Positions 35,670 through 47,708 are shown, counted from the stretch's first letter. The stretch: 64,000 nt of DNA from Symsagittifera roscoffensis (GCF_963678635.1 NC_087064.1:67077548-67141547); one strand, 5' to 3'. Notes: a model not told the origin generated them from the sequence alone. Program-made: numbers and translations.

Positions 35670-36353
35670 AGACAAGATGCAAAAAGAAACTAAGTTGCAA
35701 TTGAAACTGAAAAGAAAACATTTAGTTGATTTTTGAAGATTAAAGAAATTATTGCATATATAAATTTGCATCAGGATTTTAGTTGGTGGCTTTAGAGACA
35801 CTTATTATTTATTAGAAAGACTTGAGTGAAAAGTATATTAAAATATTCCAGCCTGCATGATTTTTTTTAATCAACTAGGACGACTGATCACTTTGTGGTG
35901 ACATGAAAGGCTTGTGTAATTTCTCAAAGAGGGAGATTGTTTCATTGTTCTTTCTAACCACAGAGTTCCTTACTTTTAATATCCAGGACCAATAACAACT
36001 AAAATTTCCGAAGGGAAGAAGCATAGTAGGATATTTTTAGCTTGTTGGTTGGCGGGACTGTCCTGCAAACTAACACCTTTTAAAATCTAGGAGACAAAAT
36101 TTTAAATCAGGGCGTTGACATTGAAAGTCAGAAAAAATGTCAATCTTAAGTCATATGCTTGAAAGTGCAGTTTAGTGAAAGAATTTGGAAGGCTATAGTA
36201 GTGTAGTATGATGCCATTTATATTCTGCAGTGAGTCGATATGACGTGGATAAGAATAATTTCGTGCATTTTGTAAATTCTGTTCGATGACACTACCAATT
36301 TTACGAACATTACGAGATTCAATGGGGACATTGACCGGGCTGTCCGGGGAGTA
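35670..36353 (+). other. E1 3' untranslated region
   Basis: AT-rich, no gene seen. The last bases before the LTR are TGTCCGGGGAGTA (36341-36353), the place of the polypurine tract; the purine run GGGGAG is short. The same string occurs in the integrase linker at 26494. Confidence 0.6.
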
Positions 36354-36698
36354 TGTGACATTCGACCAGAATGGACAAAAATGCAGATTTGACGATTTCG
36401 AATAGTTAGCAGCTAACCTTCCGAATTGACAGTTTTGAGAGATTAGTGACGTTATTGGGACGATTAGTCAAACGGTGAAGGTCAAGATATTCTGGTTTTT
36501 TGATATTTTAAAAGTTCGAACTGAGAAGTCGCACTTCTGAGAAACGGCAAAAACCGCCATTTTGGAAGAAAACCAGAAGAAAAACAGAACAACAATAGTT
36601 GCGATAGTGATAACTACGAGGATTGCGATAGAAGAACAACGTCGTCTTAGAATCTAGCTTTATTTTCCGTCGATATGTACTTCTGGACGAATGTTACA
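36354..36698 (+). repeat. E1 3' LTR, short form (345 bp)
   Basis: TGTGACATTCG to GAATGTTACA. It is nearly identical to the 5' LTR over the first ~265 and last ~80 bases, but lacks about 570 internal bases, including the TATA-like box and the hairpin. The join is GAAGAACAAC|GTCGTCTTAG. Confidence 0.85.
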
Positions 36699-37212
36699 TT
36701 ATTAAAAAGAAACTAGCCAGGTATCAGAGAGACAAAGAAAATCGTATTTAAAACTTACCAGGCAGTTTGCGAATCTAAATTATCTAAGTACGTTGTGTGT
36801 TAAAATATCAATATCGCTTAAAATATCAATTTCGCAGTTAGTTTAAATAGTGTGTAACGCACATCCGGTGCTTCGAATTTTTAACAAATTGTAAAAAACC
36901 GTAAATAATGGAAAAAATCAGCATCATTTGAGTGTACCGTGTTACAAGTTTGGTAATTTCAAATTTTGAAAAAAAAATCCATTCAAGTTTTTTCAATTCA
37001 AATTTTTAAAAGCCATGAAGAACTTCTAAGTTCTTTGAAAAAGTTTAAAATCTTTGAAAAATTCAGAAACATCATCATCTCTGAATCTAAAACTAATTGA
37101 GCAGTCGCATTTGGACACACAATTTTCAATTCCTGATAGAGCTCTTACAGTACCCAACTACAGCGTTGGGAATTTCAAATTTTGAGAAACTTAAAACTAA
37201 GTCTTCTAAAAA
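36699..37212. other. Spacer between E1 and E2 LTRs
   Basis: 514 AT-rich bases with no gene recognised and no similarity to the left flank of E1 that I can see. It may be host DNA between two neighbouring insertions. Confidence 0.6.
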
Positions 37213-38119
37213 TGTGGCCTTCGACCAGAATGGACAAATTGTAGTTTCAAATTGATGGCCGCTGACCTTGAGAATTGGCAGTTTTAGTAGATGAGCGACG
37301 TTAATTGAACGATTAGACAAACTGTGAAGGTCAGATATTCTGGTATTTTAAATTTTTAAAAATTCGAATGATGACGTCATATTTCTGAGAAATGTTGAAA
37401 CGGCCAATCTGGAGAAAAAATCAGAAAAGAAACACAACAACAACGTTAGTAGCGATAGATACAACGACGAGAAATAGAAAAATACAACTGCAAGTTATCT
37501 GAGACCACTCCGAGTTGTAACGATTGTGTCGCTACAATCGTTACAGAGCCATTCACGCCAACGGTGAAGGGTGTTGGAACAGTGAGTCCAGCCTTCCGGA
37601 AAGGAAATAAGAGTGTTATTTCCCCGGATTCAGGAATCCGGAGGGGTCTCGAGACCTGAACTCGAAGTGATAAAAACTAATTTGAGCTTCCTGGTTATGT
37701 CCTGAATTGAATTTAATTAATTAACATCTAGATTCATTTTCTGATATTGAGAAGCTAGAAGTTGAGGGAAAGGGTTGATCCATCATCGATGGAGATGATG
37801 ATTTTTATCTACTGAACAAAAACAATAGTAATATAAAAAATAGTAGTAGCCTTGGTTTTAGGGGTGACCTCGTGGTCTGGGGATACTGAGACTGAGCCAT
37901 GAGCTCACTATTTTTGCATATAATTAAGTTAATTTGAGTGTTTTGACCGAAGGTCGAAAGCAGTAAAGTTTTTGTCGACCCGATGTTAGAAAAACCACCG
38001 AAAGAACAGGCTTTGGTAGAGCCGGTGAATAGCATGTAGAGCTTCGTTTAGACGCTGTCCAGTCGTTTTATAGCTTAGCTTTATTTTCCGTCGATATGTA
38101 ATTCCGGGCGAATGTTAGA
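37213..38119 (+). repeat. E2 LTR (907 bp), first copy
   Basis: TGTGGCCTTCG to GAATGTTAGA. It aligns over its full length to the E1 5' LTR with many substitutions and small indels, so it is another member of the family. It carries a perfect hairpin at 37516-37545 and a CCGGAGGGGT motif near 37637. Confidence 0.85.
37516..37545 (+). promoter_or_regulatory. LTR hairpin, E2 form (perfect 12-bp stem)
   Basis: TGTAACGATTGT, loop GTCGCT, ACAATCGTTACA. Compared with E1 (15244-15273), one pair differs on both sides (C-G to T-A) and one E1 mismatch is paired here. Confidence 0.7.
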
Positions 38120-38471
38120 TAGATGTTTTTATGGCGCTCCTGGGTGTTATTCTTTTTAACATCATGACCGGCAGAACCATTAACGAGCACTCCGCGCCGA
38201 GCGGATGCTCATAATAACGCCCTTAATAAGGCCCTAACCCCCGGGGCGGAGGGGTAGTTCGAAACGCGGAAGCCTTCCGGATTCCCGTCAATAGCTTTTT
38301 AACCTAGTTGAGATCGAAAATTCACGAACCAGGAAGGGTGGGGGGATTTGCGGTCCCGTCATTTCCTGAGTGGTCCGTGACCAAGATATATAAGAAACCA
38401 AACAAAAAGTAGTATAGTACTTAAGAAAAACAAAAAACATAAAAAATAACCGAAAAAACCAAAAACAGTAA
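38120..38471 (+). other. E2 leader fragment with primer-binding-site candidate, cut by duplication junction
   Basis: TGGCGCTCCTGGGTG at 38132-38146, then leader sequence matching 51448-51799. It stops in an A-run at 38470-38475, where E1 RT sequence resumes. Confidence 0.8.
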
Positions 38472-38840
38472 AAAAGACCGGATTTGCGTGTGAATTGGGG
38501 TTGTACAAGTGGAAGAGGATGCCCTTCGGCTTGTGCAACACAATGGCCACTTTTCAAAGACTGTTGGCTCAGGCTTTGACCAGAGTGACAAAGAAGTACA
38601 GGAATCATGTGATGTGTTGCGTGGATGACGTAGTCATAGCAACACCGACCCTGGAAGACCACATTGATCGGCTCGATGAGGTCTTTGGATGCATGAAAAG
38701 AGCAAGCTTGAAATGCAAACCATCGAAATGTGAAATCCCTAGGGATTCGATCAAGTACCTAGGAAGAATGGTGGACAGGCCGGACCCGGAAGCAGTAGAA
38801 GCTGTGCTTACATGGAAGGCTCCCAGAACGGACACGCAGC
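38472..38840 (+). pseudogene. E1 RT fragment at start of second duplicate
   Basis: Begins within RT at KTGFACELGL and includes CVDDVVIATPT. It lacks the first catalytic Asp and everything upstream, because the duplication starts here. It ends at the 52-bp protease patch (38841-38892). Confidence 0.85.
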
Positions 38841-39648
38841 TCTGCTCGACACCAACGGAAAGAAAATCGGAGTCACAGGGCTTCTGGACACATACTTGGG
38901 GAGCGCTCCCTTTAAGTTACGCGTGGACAACAGGGCTTTATCCTGGTTGAAGACATACTCGATGGATCAGAGTTATATAGGAAGGTGGATAGTGAGATTA
39001 GATGGCTACCACATGATAATCGAGCACAGGATGCGTGACAAACTCCAGAATGCTGACAGCCTCAGCAAGAAAACCGAGTTCTATGAAAGATTGGAACAGA
39101 AGCAAGCCAATCAGGCGGAAATAAAGGAAGGATTCTCGTTTCTGGACAAAGAAACTTATGAAGCGCTTCCCTTAACGAGATGGTTGGACAAGTCTGGACA
39201 TCCAATTCCAGGACATCCTGAATTACCTGTAGAGAAAGCAGCCGAGATAAAGATCCTATCCAAGACGGACCCGGTGCCCATGGATCTGTTGCTGCGCTCG
39301 AACCTGGTCCTGCAGGAACTCTCTCGCATGAACATTAACAGCCTCTCATTATTGGATAAAACGGTGCAGGTGACACCGCAAGTGATGCGGATGCTGGGTG
39401 GATTGTTAGAGAGAGAAGTGACCAGAGAAGACCCCGAGTGGGCAGCAGCAGTGGCATCACTGACAGTCAGTGAGAAGGTGAAGATCAGGCCGTCCAGACG
39501 ACAACACAAAGAAAACGAGAGGGATTGTAGGACAATAGTTCAGCAACTAGTATCCTCAATACCACACGAGGTTTTAAGCAGTCCTTCATACGGTCGGAAA
39601 GAACGATACGCAAAAGAAGAAAACCGTTACCTTTGTGGACCAGGATAA
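38841..39648 (+). pseudogene. RNase H remnant, second duplicate
   Basis: Copy of 25513-26320, with the protease patch at 38841-38892 and the Asn to Ser change at 39471. Confidence 0.8.
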
Positions 39649-41071
39649 AGAAAGTGAGAAGGTTGAACGGAACCTGGTGCCAGATTGTTTGTCCGGGGAG
39701 ACGAACGATGAGAAGAGCCAGCGAGTTCAAGATCAACACCCGGGACAAGGAAGTTTGTCCGGGGAGTCTGATGTAGATGAGGAAGTTCCTGATGGCAAGC
39801 AGGACCTGGAGAACAAAGTTTTGTCCGGGGAGTACAGATGGATGAGAGGAAAGCACAGAACTGACCCAGGAGATGGTGCAGACTCCGTCGCAGACTCTTC
39901 AACAGAAGACAACTCCCGAAACTCAGGAATTGACACATACTCAGACAGGAACTCGAGCTCAGAATCGGAAATGTCAGAACTAGCGATCCACACACTACTA
40001 GTGGAAACTCGAGCAAATCTGAATAGAGAGATATACCAGAACCCTGACAGTGATCGCTACCTCATACCAGGTGAAAGAGTCTTTGATAACGCAGCGGATG
40101 ATCTGGAAACAATAGCGGTATCGAAACGTTCGATGAGTCTGTTGCCACAAAAAGAGGTAGTCAGGACTGATCTTCAGCCATTCGAACAGGAAACAAAGCC
40201 ATTGGCAAAGATCTGGTGCGTTAAGATGGAAGAAGATACGCATCAGCCCAATGAGCTGAATAGTCAGATGAGGTTCATGAAGTCGTTCTTGAAGGCGAGA
40301 TACAGACTCTTGGATCTACTAAGAGCGCAAAGAAAAGACCGCATGACAAGCAACCTGAAAAGGTGGATCAGAAATGGTTCCCCGGACAAAAGAGACCTCG
40401 AGGAAGACAGTTACCGCATTCTGCGACAGTATTTTATGCAGAAAGAGGGAAGGTTATACTTGAACAAGGACGGGATTGTGGCTCGCAAGAGAAGAGATGA
40501 AGACAAAGTCCTATACAAGTACAACGCGATATTGTTGCCGGAACTCTATCAGACAGAACATTTATTCAGGTCGCATGATCAGATGGGCCATCAGGGGATC
40601 GACAAAGTATATCAGAGGATCCTGAAGCGCTTTGAGTGGCCTGGAATGAAAAAGGCACGCGAGAAGTGGGTAACAGCATGCCTATCATGCCAGCAGGTCA
40701 AAGATCCAAGGAAATTGCAATTTCCTTTACAATCGATCGAGTCGTCTGAATTCAACGAGGTGGTGCAGATAGATCACCAAACGATATGCATGACAGACAG
40801 TGGTTATAATCAGATCTTGGTCATGATAGATCACTTCACGAAGTATGCAGAGGCCGTGCCCTGCATAACTGCCTCAGCGGAAGAGACGTGCGACCACCTG
40901 ATCAATACGTGGATAGCGAGATATGGTTGTCCGATGACGTTTCAATCGGATAACGGAACAGCTTTCGTGGGAAAACTTACAAAAGAGCTAATGCGACGTT
41001 CGCAGGTGGCTCAAGCTCACTCTACGATATACCTTCCTCAGACGAATGGCTTTGTGGAAAGGCAAAATTAA
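39635..41071 (+). pseudogene. Integrase, second duplicate
   Basis: Copy of 26307-27743 with the same zinc-binding and D-D-E residues and the same truncating TAA. Confidence 0.87.
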
Positions 41072-41588
41072 ACGTTAGTGTCGATGCTGAGAGTATATTG
41101 TTCCAGGTACATGACCGATTGGGACAGATATCTTCCACAGGTGATGGGAGCTTAAAATAGCACGCAACATTCCACTACCGGAGTTAGTCCGCATATGATG
41201 CTAACCGGGCACGAGAAGTCTTTGCCCTTGACTTGCTTCTACCCAGAGTATGAGGGTAAGAAAACGTCACCGCAGGTCTATGTAAGGGATGTATTGAGAC
41301 GTCAGCAGGAGTTAAACGACTTATGTAGCCGAAATACTCAGCAGGCACAGGCAAGGCAGAGGAAAAGATTTGACAAGAAAGCAGCTGGTGCAAAAGCTTA
41401 TTCGGTAAGGGACTACGTATGGGTATTTCAGAACGTCATACCACCGAAAGGAACAAAAAAGCTCCTAAAAAGTGGAGGGGATCCTTCATGATTACTGTGG
41501 TGCACCAGAAGGGACGCTTCTAGAGACTGAGTACTGGCTGAGCCGCTCATTACGAAAACATTAAGCCACACAATCCATCGACAGAAGA
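41072..41588 (+). pseudogene. Integrase C-terminal domain, second duplicate
   Basis: Copy of 27744-28260 with the same stops and frameshift. Confidence 0.75.
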
Positions 41589-41607
41589 CTGGTGTATACC
41601 TGCAGAC

Positions 41608-42066
41608 ATGGAAGAGGATGATCATCTAATGATGGACCCTGCTTGTGAGGTCAACGAGAAGGGCACCAGGGAAAAGACCGATGGAAATGAAGTCATAGAG
41701 GAAGGAAAAAGTATAAAATTTGACCTGGATCCAAATGAGGCGATTGAAGCAGACGATGAAACTTTACCCTATGCAGAAGAGGACTGGCAAGACCCTGAAC
41801 AAAAAGAGGTTCCCAAGAACTTGGAACCGGACCTTCCGTTCACGATACAGACTCGACAGAATGACAGGACAAGACCCAGAAAAAGATATAACCCTTACGG
41901 CAACAATTTTGTGGTGGACAGGATAGATCTAAAGAGGATAGGGGAAGAAGTAGTGGATCTAGAAGAAATAACTGTGTCACAGGACATTGACATAATCGAT
42001 GATCACGACGAGGAGTGGGTCGATGACCGGTCCAAAACCGAGGTAGAATTCGACGACGAGCAATAG
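41608..42066 (+). pseudogene. Pol C-terminal tail, second duplicate
   Basis: Copy of 28280-28738, the acidic tail with RPRKRYNPYG. Confidence 0.55.
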
Positions 42067-42084
42067 TAGTCATATGAACAAGGC

Positions 42085-42417
42085 TTGACGAATTTACGTG
42101 TCTTGGAATGGCTGAACGAAATGACGTCGGACCCAAAGGAGACCAGTGTCACGATTCAAGATGTAGATCGTGGAAGCATGAAATACAGGAAAACCGAACG
42201 AGAGGATCCTTCCTGGGCTGCCCAGGAAGGTCGACTACTCATTCGGGCTTCCAACCTCGACTTGATATCCGGTATGCGATCGACGGGTACGTCGGTGGAT
42301 GTTTTTATCCGAGGAGTGGGGGTACGACTTACCCACACTGAAAATTTATTAATAAAAAAAAATGAGAATAGCAAGAGAAACAGGAGATTTAGAAGCGAAA
42401 AGAGGCAAAAACCCTAA
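42085..42417 (+). CDS. Small unrecognised ORF, second duplicate
   Basis: Copy of 28757-29089. Confidence 0.25.
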   Translation: MTNLRVLEWLNEMTSDPKETSVTIQDVDRGSMKYRKTEREDPSWAAQEGRLLIRASNLDLISGMRSTGTSVDVFIRGVGVRLTHTENLLIKKNENSKRNRRFRSEKRQKP

Positions 42418-42928
42418 GAAACTGGATATAGGTAGGGTATTTGAGTCATATTTTTACTTACCAAATGAATATTCAAGTAGCATAATACTAACAGACAGCG
42501 ATTTCATACTGACAAACAGAACATGTGCGATAGCAATCACAGCAGACATGAGTTTTAGGACAGCGTTAGCAGCGGATTTTAAGAGAGAATATAAAAACAT
42601 TGAATTCCTTCGGAAGCAAAGACCAGGATTAGGGGGTGTAGCAGCCTTGCCTCCGGCGGCGTCACAGATACCGGGAAAAAACTTATGCTTCCTAGTGACA
42701 TGGGCGACGGAGAAGCGGCACGTGGACCCGGAAGACCTAGTCTTGTCCTTGACGAGGTTGAGAGACTTCCTCGTGGAAAGGGAAGTGAAGGAGCTCTCGC
42801 TTCCAGTGTACGATCCGAACAGAGGACGACTGCAACCTCGGGAACTGTACGCGCTCATACACGTAATCTTCTTTGATACTAATATACCAGTATACTTACA
42901 TAAGAAATATTACTTAAGTATAAGCTGA
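42362..42928 (+). CDS. Macro-domain-like ORF, second duplicate
   Basis: Intact copy of 29034-29600, identical in protein. Two intact copies of this ORF therefore lie 13.3 kb apart. Confidence 0.5.
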   Translation: MRIARETGDLEAKRGKNPKKLDIGRVFESYFYLPNEYSSSIILTDSDFILTNRTCAIAITADMSFRTALAADFKREYKNIEFLRKQRPGLGGVAALPPAASQIPGKNLCFLVTWATEKRHVDPEDLVLSLTRLRDFLVEREVKELSLPVYDPNRGRLQPRELYALIHVIFFDTNIPVYLHKKYYLSIS

Positions 42929-43316
42929 GTTAAGGTAACATGCAAGAGGGTGTCAGATTAAAGTATGTGTAGTGTGTGATGTGTGTGGTATGATTATGTT
43001 ATGTGTTATGTTATTAAGATCCTGGGTAAGAAGGAGTTAGTGACCACAAACAACTCAATGACGATCTTAGGAATAGATCCAAAGTTTGGACTGTCAAATC
43101 TTAGGTCGAATTCCAAAATTTTAGAGACCGACTGATTTTAAAAAATTTTAGGATCAAAATCTTTTTATCTGACTGTTTGAAATAAATTTTAACGAGAAGT
43201 TAAGGTGCGACTGACAAATGTAATATTCGTGACCTCTTTTCTAGATCTTGATTGATCTTTTAATTACCCGTTTGAGTCGAATCATTAAATCAAATCGAAT
43301 CGGATCTGAAAAGAGA
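42929..43316 (+). other. Spacer with candidate splice acceptor, second duplicate
   Basis: Copy of 29601-29988; acceptor CTTTTCTAG ends at 43244. Confidence 0.4.
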
Positions 43317-46300
43317 ATGGATAACTTCAACTTGATTGAATTGATGGACCTGGCAGAGGCATATGTAGGACCGATGGTAGATGCGATCTATCGTCGGCTA
43401 ATGGATCGAGACTTCGCTCTGGAGGACACAGAGGTAGTCATGTTGCTGACCGCCCTGATAAACATCTTGGGGCATGACAACCCTGGGGACCGCCCCACGG
43501 AAGTCCTATTGATGGTAACATACGGAGAGAGGGGAGTAATAGACCGCCCAAAGAAGAGTCGGAGGTACATCATCGAGACCATGAAAAAAGGACAGGATGT
43601 AGATTGGACAGAGTGGCATTCATGGAAGAAGTCTGGACAGTAGTTCAGAGCTACGGAACCCAGTCCATTTTGAAAGTAGGTCTCAACCGACCACTGATGC
43701 GGGAAGTCTTTGATAAACTCGACGAGTGTGAAGGGAGATTGAGTGAAATGTTGATCGACTCAGCCACTGACGAAAGCGAAGCAAACTCTCCTATCAAGAT
43801 GACACCGCAAGAGGATAAAGGAGAAGTGGTATATCTGTCGAGAACCAGGAAAGGAACGATGCGATCGAATTTGGTGATTGATAAGATCAATGAGATGAAG
43901 ATGAAACTAGGCAGTAAAGTGATACCGAGGAGAGCGAAAAAGACGAAGGTGGATTCGGAAATTTCGATAAAAGCTGTCAACTCAGCGAAAAGGAAACGAG
44001 TCGGGGAAGTCATGGATTTGGGACAACGTGATGATCAATTGCCTGGCACAGACAGAATGTTGACGGATGTAGCAATGATGCCGCCCATTCTCATGGCAGG
44101 AATAAAATCAACGGGTTATAAATCCAAACGGAGTGACCGCACTCTGACTGGAGCAACGTTAGAAATGGAAATACCCAGCCAATGTGGAGAGAGTACCATG
44201 AAAGACTTTAAACCGTCTCCCATGAACCACGGAAAGGGAAGTGTCGTAGGACAACTAGTCCCAGTGGAATATAACCGACTGACACTGTCGGACACTGTAT
44301 CAATAGATGAACCCGCCGGTGGATACATGGAGATGTTGGAGTACAGAAACTCGGCCAGAGGACACTTAATGGCCCTGGAAGACAAAAGTGCCATGGAAGG
44401 TTATCTGGAGACAATGATGCAAGGCACCACTCTCAAGCAGAAAGCATACGGGACTCTAGCGTCGTCTGAGATGCAGGCAGAAACGATCGAGCAATTGGTG
44501 AGCCTTCCATGGAAAGCTGCAGTGTTACGGTACTTTGAGGAAGAGATGGGGACTACACCGAGGATACACGCTCTGATAGCAGTACCGGACTGTATTACAA
44601 CTGAGGTTCGCCACGTGCATGATCGGACTTACTCGCAAGGAAGATGATTCAGAAGAAAGGAAGAGATCGAAAGAAGAAAAGGTCTTCCTGATGACGAGCA
44701 TGAGGGATTTGATAATCGAAGAGGGAAGGGCAGTAGCGTGCGCGAAGCGGAGAGACGCTCTCTGTTTCATCCGATTCATAATAGAGCAAATTTCAGTGCC
44801 AGCATTGAATTTTTGTTGCTGAGAGAAGGTGATGAACGAGCGAAAGCCCTACTCTTGCTAGCACTGCTGGATATACATCAAAGTAAATCGATGAGGTTGA
44901 ACATGAAAGAGCCAGTGGAACTAGAACCCATGAGGAAGATAAACGAAATCAGGAGATTCTCAAACAAGGAACTGAAGCTCACTAAGGAATCCATGGGAGC
45001 ACTGCGGACCAATCAGAAAGAAGTCGTACAGTTACGTGTCAGGAGTCATAGGGATAGCGTACAACCCGTTTCTCAGTGAAGATATACGCCATTACTTCTT
45101 TGATTACGTGCAAGCAGTGTTGTTAAGATTCTGGAAGTCTAGAATTGCAACGATAAGAAGCACTGCTAATCCGCAGACCAAGCTGGGACTAGTCTTAGAT
45201 GAAAAAATAGCTGCCCTTCCGTGCCCGAATCCGACAAACGAGTGGAGTTTGGATTGGGATTCTCAGATGAATTACTGAGAAAGAGCTTGATGGTAGTGTG
45301 GGAGCTGATGAGACCATCGTGGTGCCCCAGTTCCAACGCTGATTCGATACTACTTGCAACACAAGATCTGCAGAGGGAATTACATTTGAGACTGTAACCT
45401 GCGTGATCTTAATATCATCTATAATGTGATGACAACAGCCTCTAAGAGCAACGGGGAAGACAAAGTAGAGTTGTCTGGCTGGGGACCAGACGACTGGGTT
45501 AAACCTGGTAGCTGTCTGGCAGAAATCAGTGGACTGGAAGGTCACGTCTGTGGAAGTCTAGATTGTGAAAACACTGGAGAAACAACACAAACAGTTGACA
45601 ACATTGTTTGAGAACTTGTGATGAAAGCGAAGACGGAAACGGAATTGATCGCAGATTGCCATGGAGGAACCGAGGTGAATCTAGTGACTGCACTAGGATT
45701 CTACTGCATGTTTGGTTCTTTAGAGTCACTATTGAATCTAGAACAGAAACTTGAGATGGTCACGGCCATCAGTGTAGAAGTGTTCCCAGGAGTTTTGCAG
45801 ACTGAGCAAAAACACATAGGAAAATGAAGGGAAGCGATCGAGGCGGAAATGAACATCAGACACAGTGAAACTTATCGCAGACCATCGGGAGCGCAAAATT
45901 CGGTGGGATCGACATTAGCTCTAATGTGCAAGAGCAGATACCAAGTGCATTTCGTGGCTGTGGATGAAAAAAGTACGAGAACGATCGTGGATCAAGCCTT
46001 CTCAGTGCCAAAGTGTGTAAGACTAGCGAGAATGTCAGAAAATTCTTTCGAGTTACTATGCAAAATATTCTCAGCAGTCCCGTAGAGAACTAAGGAGGAG
46101 TTAGAATCGATACTGGGAAAGAAGTTCATGGGATACGTCAGTGGGAACTTCAGTGACTTTGAGAGACAAAAACAGAGAGAATCAACCGTTACCGATTACA
46201 AAACAGTAGATGAGAATGATGAAGTCCACCGAGTGATGATGGAAGTGGAAACACTACTGGAAGCTTCGGGAAAGCGTAACTGGAGGAGCATCATGTTGAC

Positions 46301-46640
46301 ATATGACGAGTTTCCTTGCCATTGCTTGCTGCAAACATGGGGGTACCCCGAACGTAGTAATCTGGTGTTGATCTGGGACTCTGGAGAACTGCTCTCCATG
46401 GGTTTACCAGACTCATCACGGCCCATAACAGTACTGATAGTGGGAGTTATGATGGCAATACGATGGCTGGAAGCTCATGTGAAGGAGAACAATAGACAGG
46501 AGGCACCGACGAAAGAACATTTGCAGAAATTGTATTGTCTAAAAGATTTAGATCTTTTTGAGACAATGTGCAAGTTTCTGAACATTCCGTTGGAAGCGAA
46601 AAAGATATGGGAGAAGGAGATGACTGATGCCATGGTTTAG
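43317..46640 (+). pseudogene. Long accessory ORF, second duplicate
   Basis: Copy of 29989-33312 with the same breaks (stops at 44645, 45825 and 46083 and the same frameshifts). Longest open piece 43604-44647. Confidence 0.6.
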
Positions 46641-47064
46641 AGCCAACATGACTGCCTGGTTGTATGAGTATGCCAAGAAGCATATGTCGAAGCACGGCAG
46701 AGTGTACAGTGTGTATCAGCTGGACATTGGGGCAGGAGTTTTCAAGCGAACTTTCGTGACTCATCGGAATGCAGTGACCACCGCTGTAAAGAGATTTTCC
46801 AGGACAATTGAACCTAATGGAAGATAGAATGAAGAGATGTTGAGGGAAGATTTGGAGAGAAACGTGACGTTGTGTCTCCACAACAGCTTCTGCAGGAACA
46901 GAGAATCTAATGTGGATCCCCTACCTTGTTGCAAACAGAGGGTAGAAGATGAGAAGTGTTGGAGGACTGCTTACAACAGCGTCAGAATAGCTAACGATGA
47001 GTTACAAGACATAGAAACTGAAAGTGCAGAGTCAATGTCACAGGAGGAGGAGACGGAAAATTGA
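46627..47064 (+). pseudogene. Accessory C-terminal module, duplicate array unit 1
   Basis: Copy of 33299-33736 with the internal stop. Confidence 0.5.
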
Positions 47065-47167
47065 GAGAAATTGTATTGTCTAAAAGATTTAGATCTTTTT
47101 GAGACAATGTGCAAGTTTCTGAACATTCCGATGGAAGCGAAAAAGATATGGGAGAAGGAGATGACTG

Positions 47168-47605
47168 ATGCCATGGTTTAGAGCCAACATGACTGCCTGG
47201 TTGTATGAGTATGCCAAGAAGCATATGTCGAAGCACGGCAGAGTGTACAGTGTGTATCAGCTGGACATTGGGGCAGGAGTTTTCAAGCGAACTTTCGTGA
47301 CTCATCGGAATGCAGTGACCACCGCTGTAAAGAGATTTTCCAGGACAATTGAACCTAATGGAAGATAGAATGAAGAGATGTTGAGGGAAGATTTGGAGAG
47401 AAACGTGACGTTGTGTCTCCACAACAGCTTCTGCAGGAACAGAGAATCTAACGTGGATCCCCTACCTTGTTGCAAACAGAGGGTAGAAGATGAGAAGTGT
47501 TGGAGGACTGCTTACAACAGCGTCAGAATAGCTAACGATGAGTTGCAAGACATAGAAACTGAAAGTGCAGAGTCAATGTCACAGGAGGAGGAGACGGAAA
47601 ATTGA
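47168..47605 (+). pseudogene. Accessory C-terminal module, duplicate array unit 2
   Basis: Copy of 33840-34277 with the internal stop. Confidence 0.5.
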
Positions 47606-47708
47606 GAGAAATTGTATTGTCTAAAAGATTTAGATCTTTTTGAGACAATGTGCAAGTTTCTGAACATTCCGATGGAAGCGAAAAAGATATGGGAGAAGGA
47701 GATGACTG

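Larger units (their letters stand above)
14918..36698 (+). mobile_element. E1: giant Ty3/gypsy-type LTR retrotransposon, defective
   Basis: Bounded by LTRs that start TGTGACATTC and end GAACGTTACA (5') or GAATGTTACA (3'), so the ends form short inverted repeats. Internal order is gag, protease, RT, RNase H remnant, integrase (the Ty3/gypsy order), then about 7 kb of further coding-like DNA. Span 21.8 kb, about 20.1 kb without the internal 1,679-bp duplication, far above the usual 5-10 kb. It is defective: gag, pol and the long accessory ORF carry many stops and frameshifts, and RNase H is largely deleted. I find no convincing target-site duplication (AGTTA before the 5' LTR, TTATT after the 3' LTR), so the two LTRs may come from different insertions or recombination. 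Confidence 0.9.
25144..38471 (+). repeat. 13,328-bp tandem segmental duplication, first copy
   Basis: Runs from inside E1 RT through the E1 3' LTR and the E2 LTR into the E2 leader. It repeats at 38472-51799. At the junction the E2 leader A-run meets AAAAGACCGG of RT, with four shared A residues. I noticed only one difference, AATGAG versus AGTGAG at 26143 / 39471 (Asn to Ser). Confidence 0.93.
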
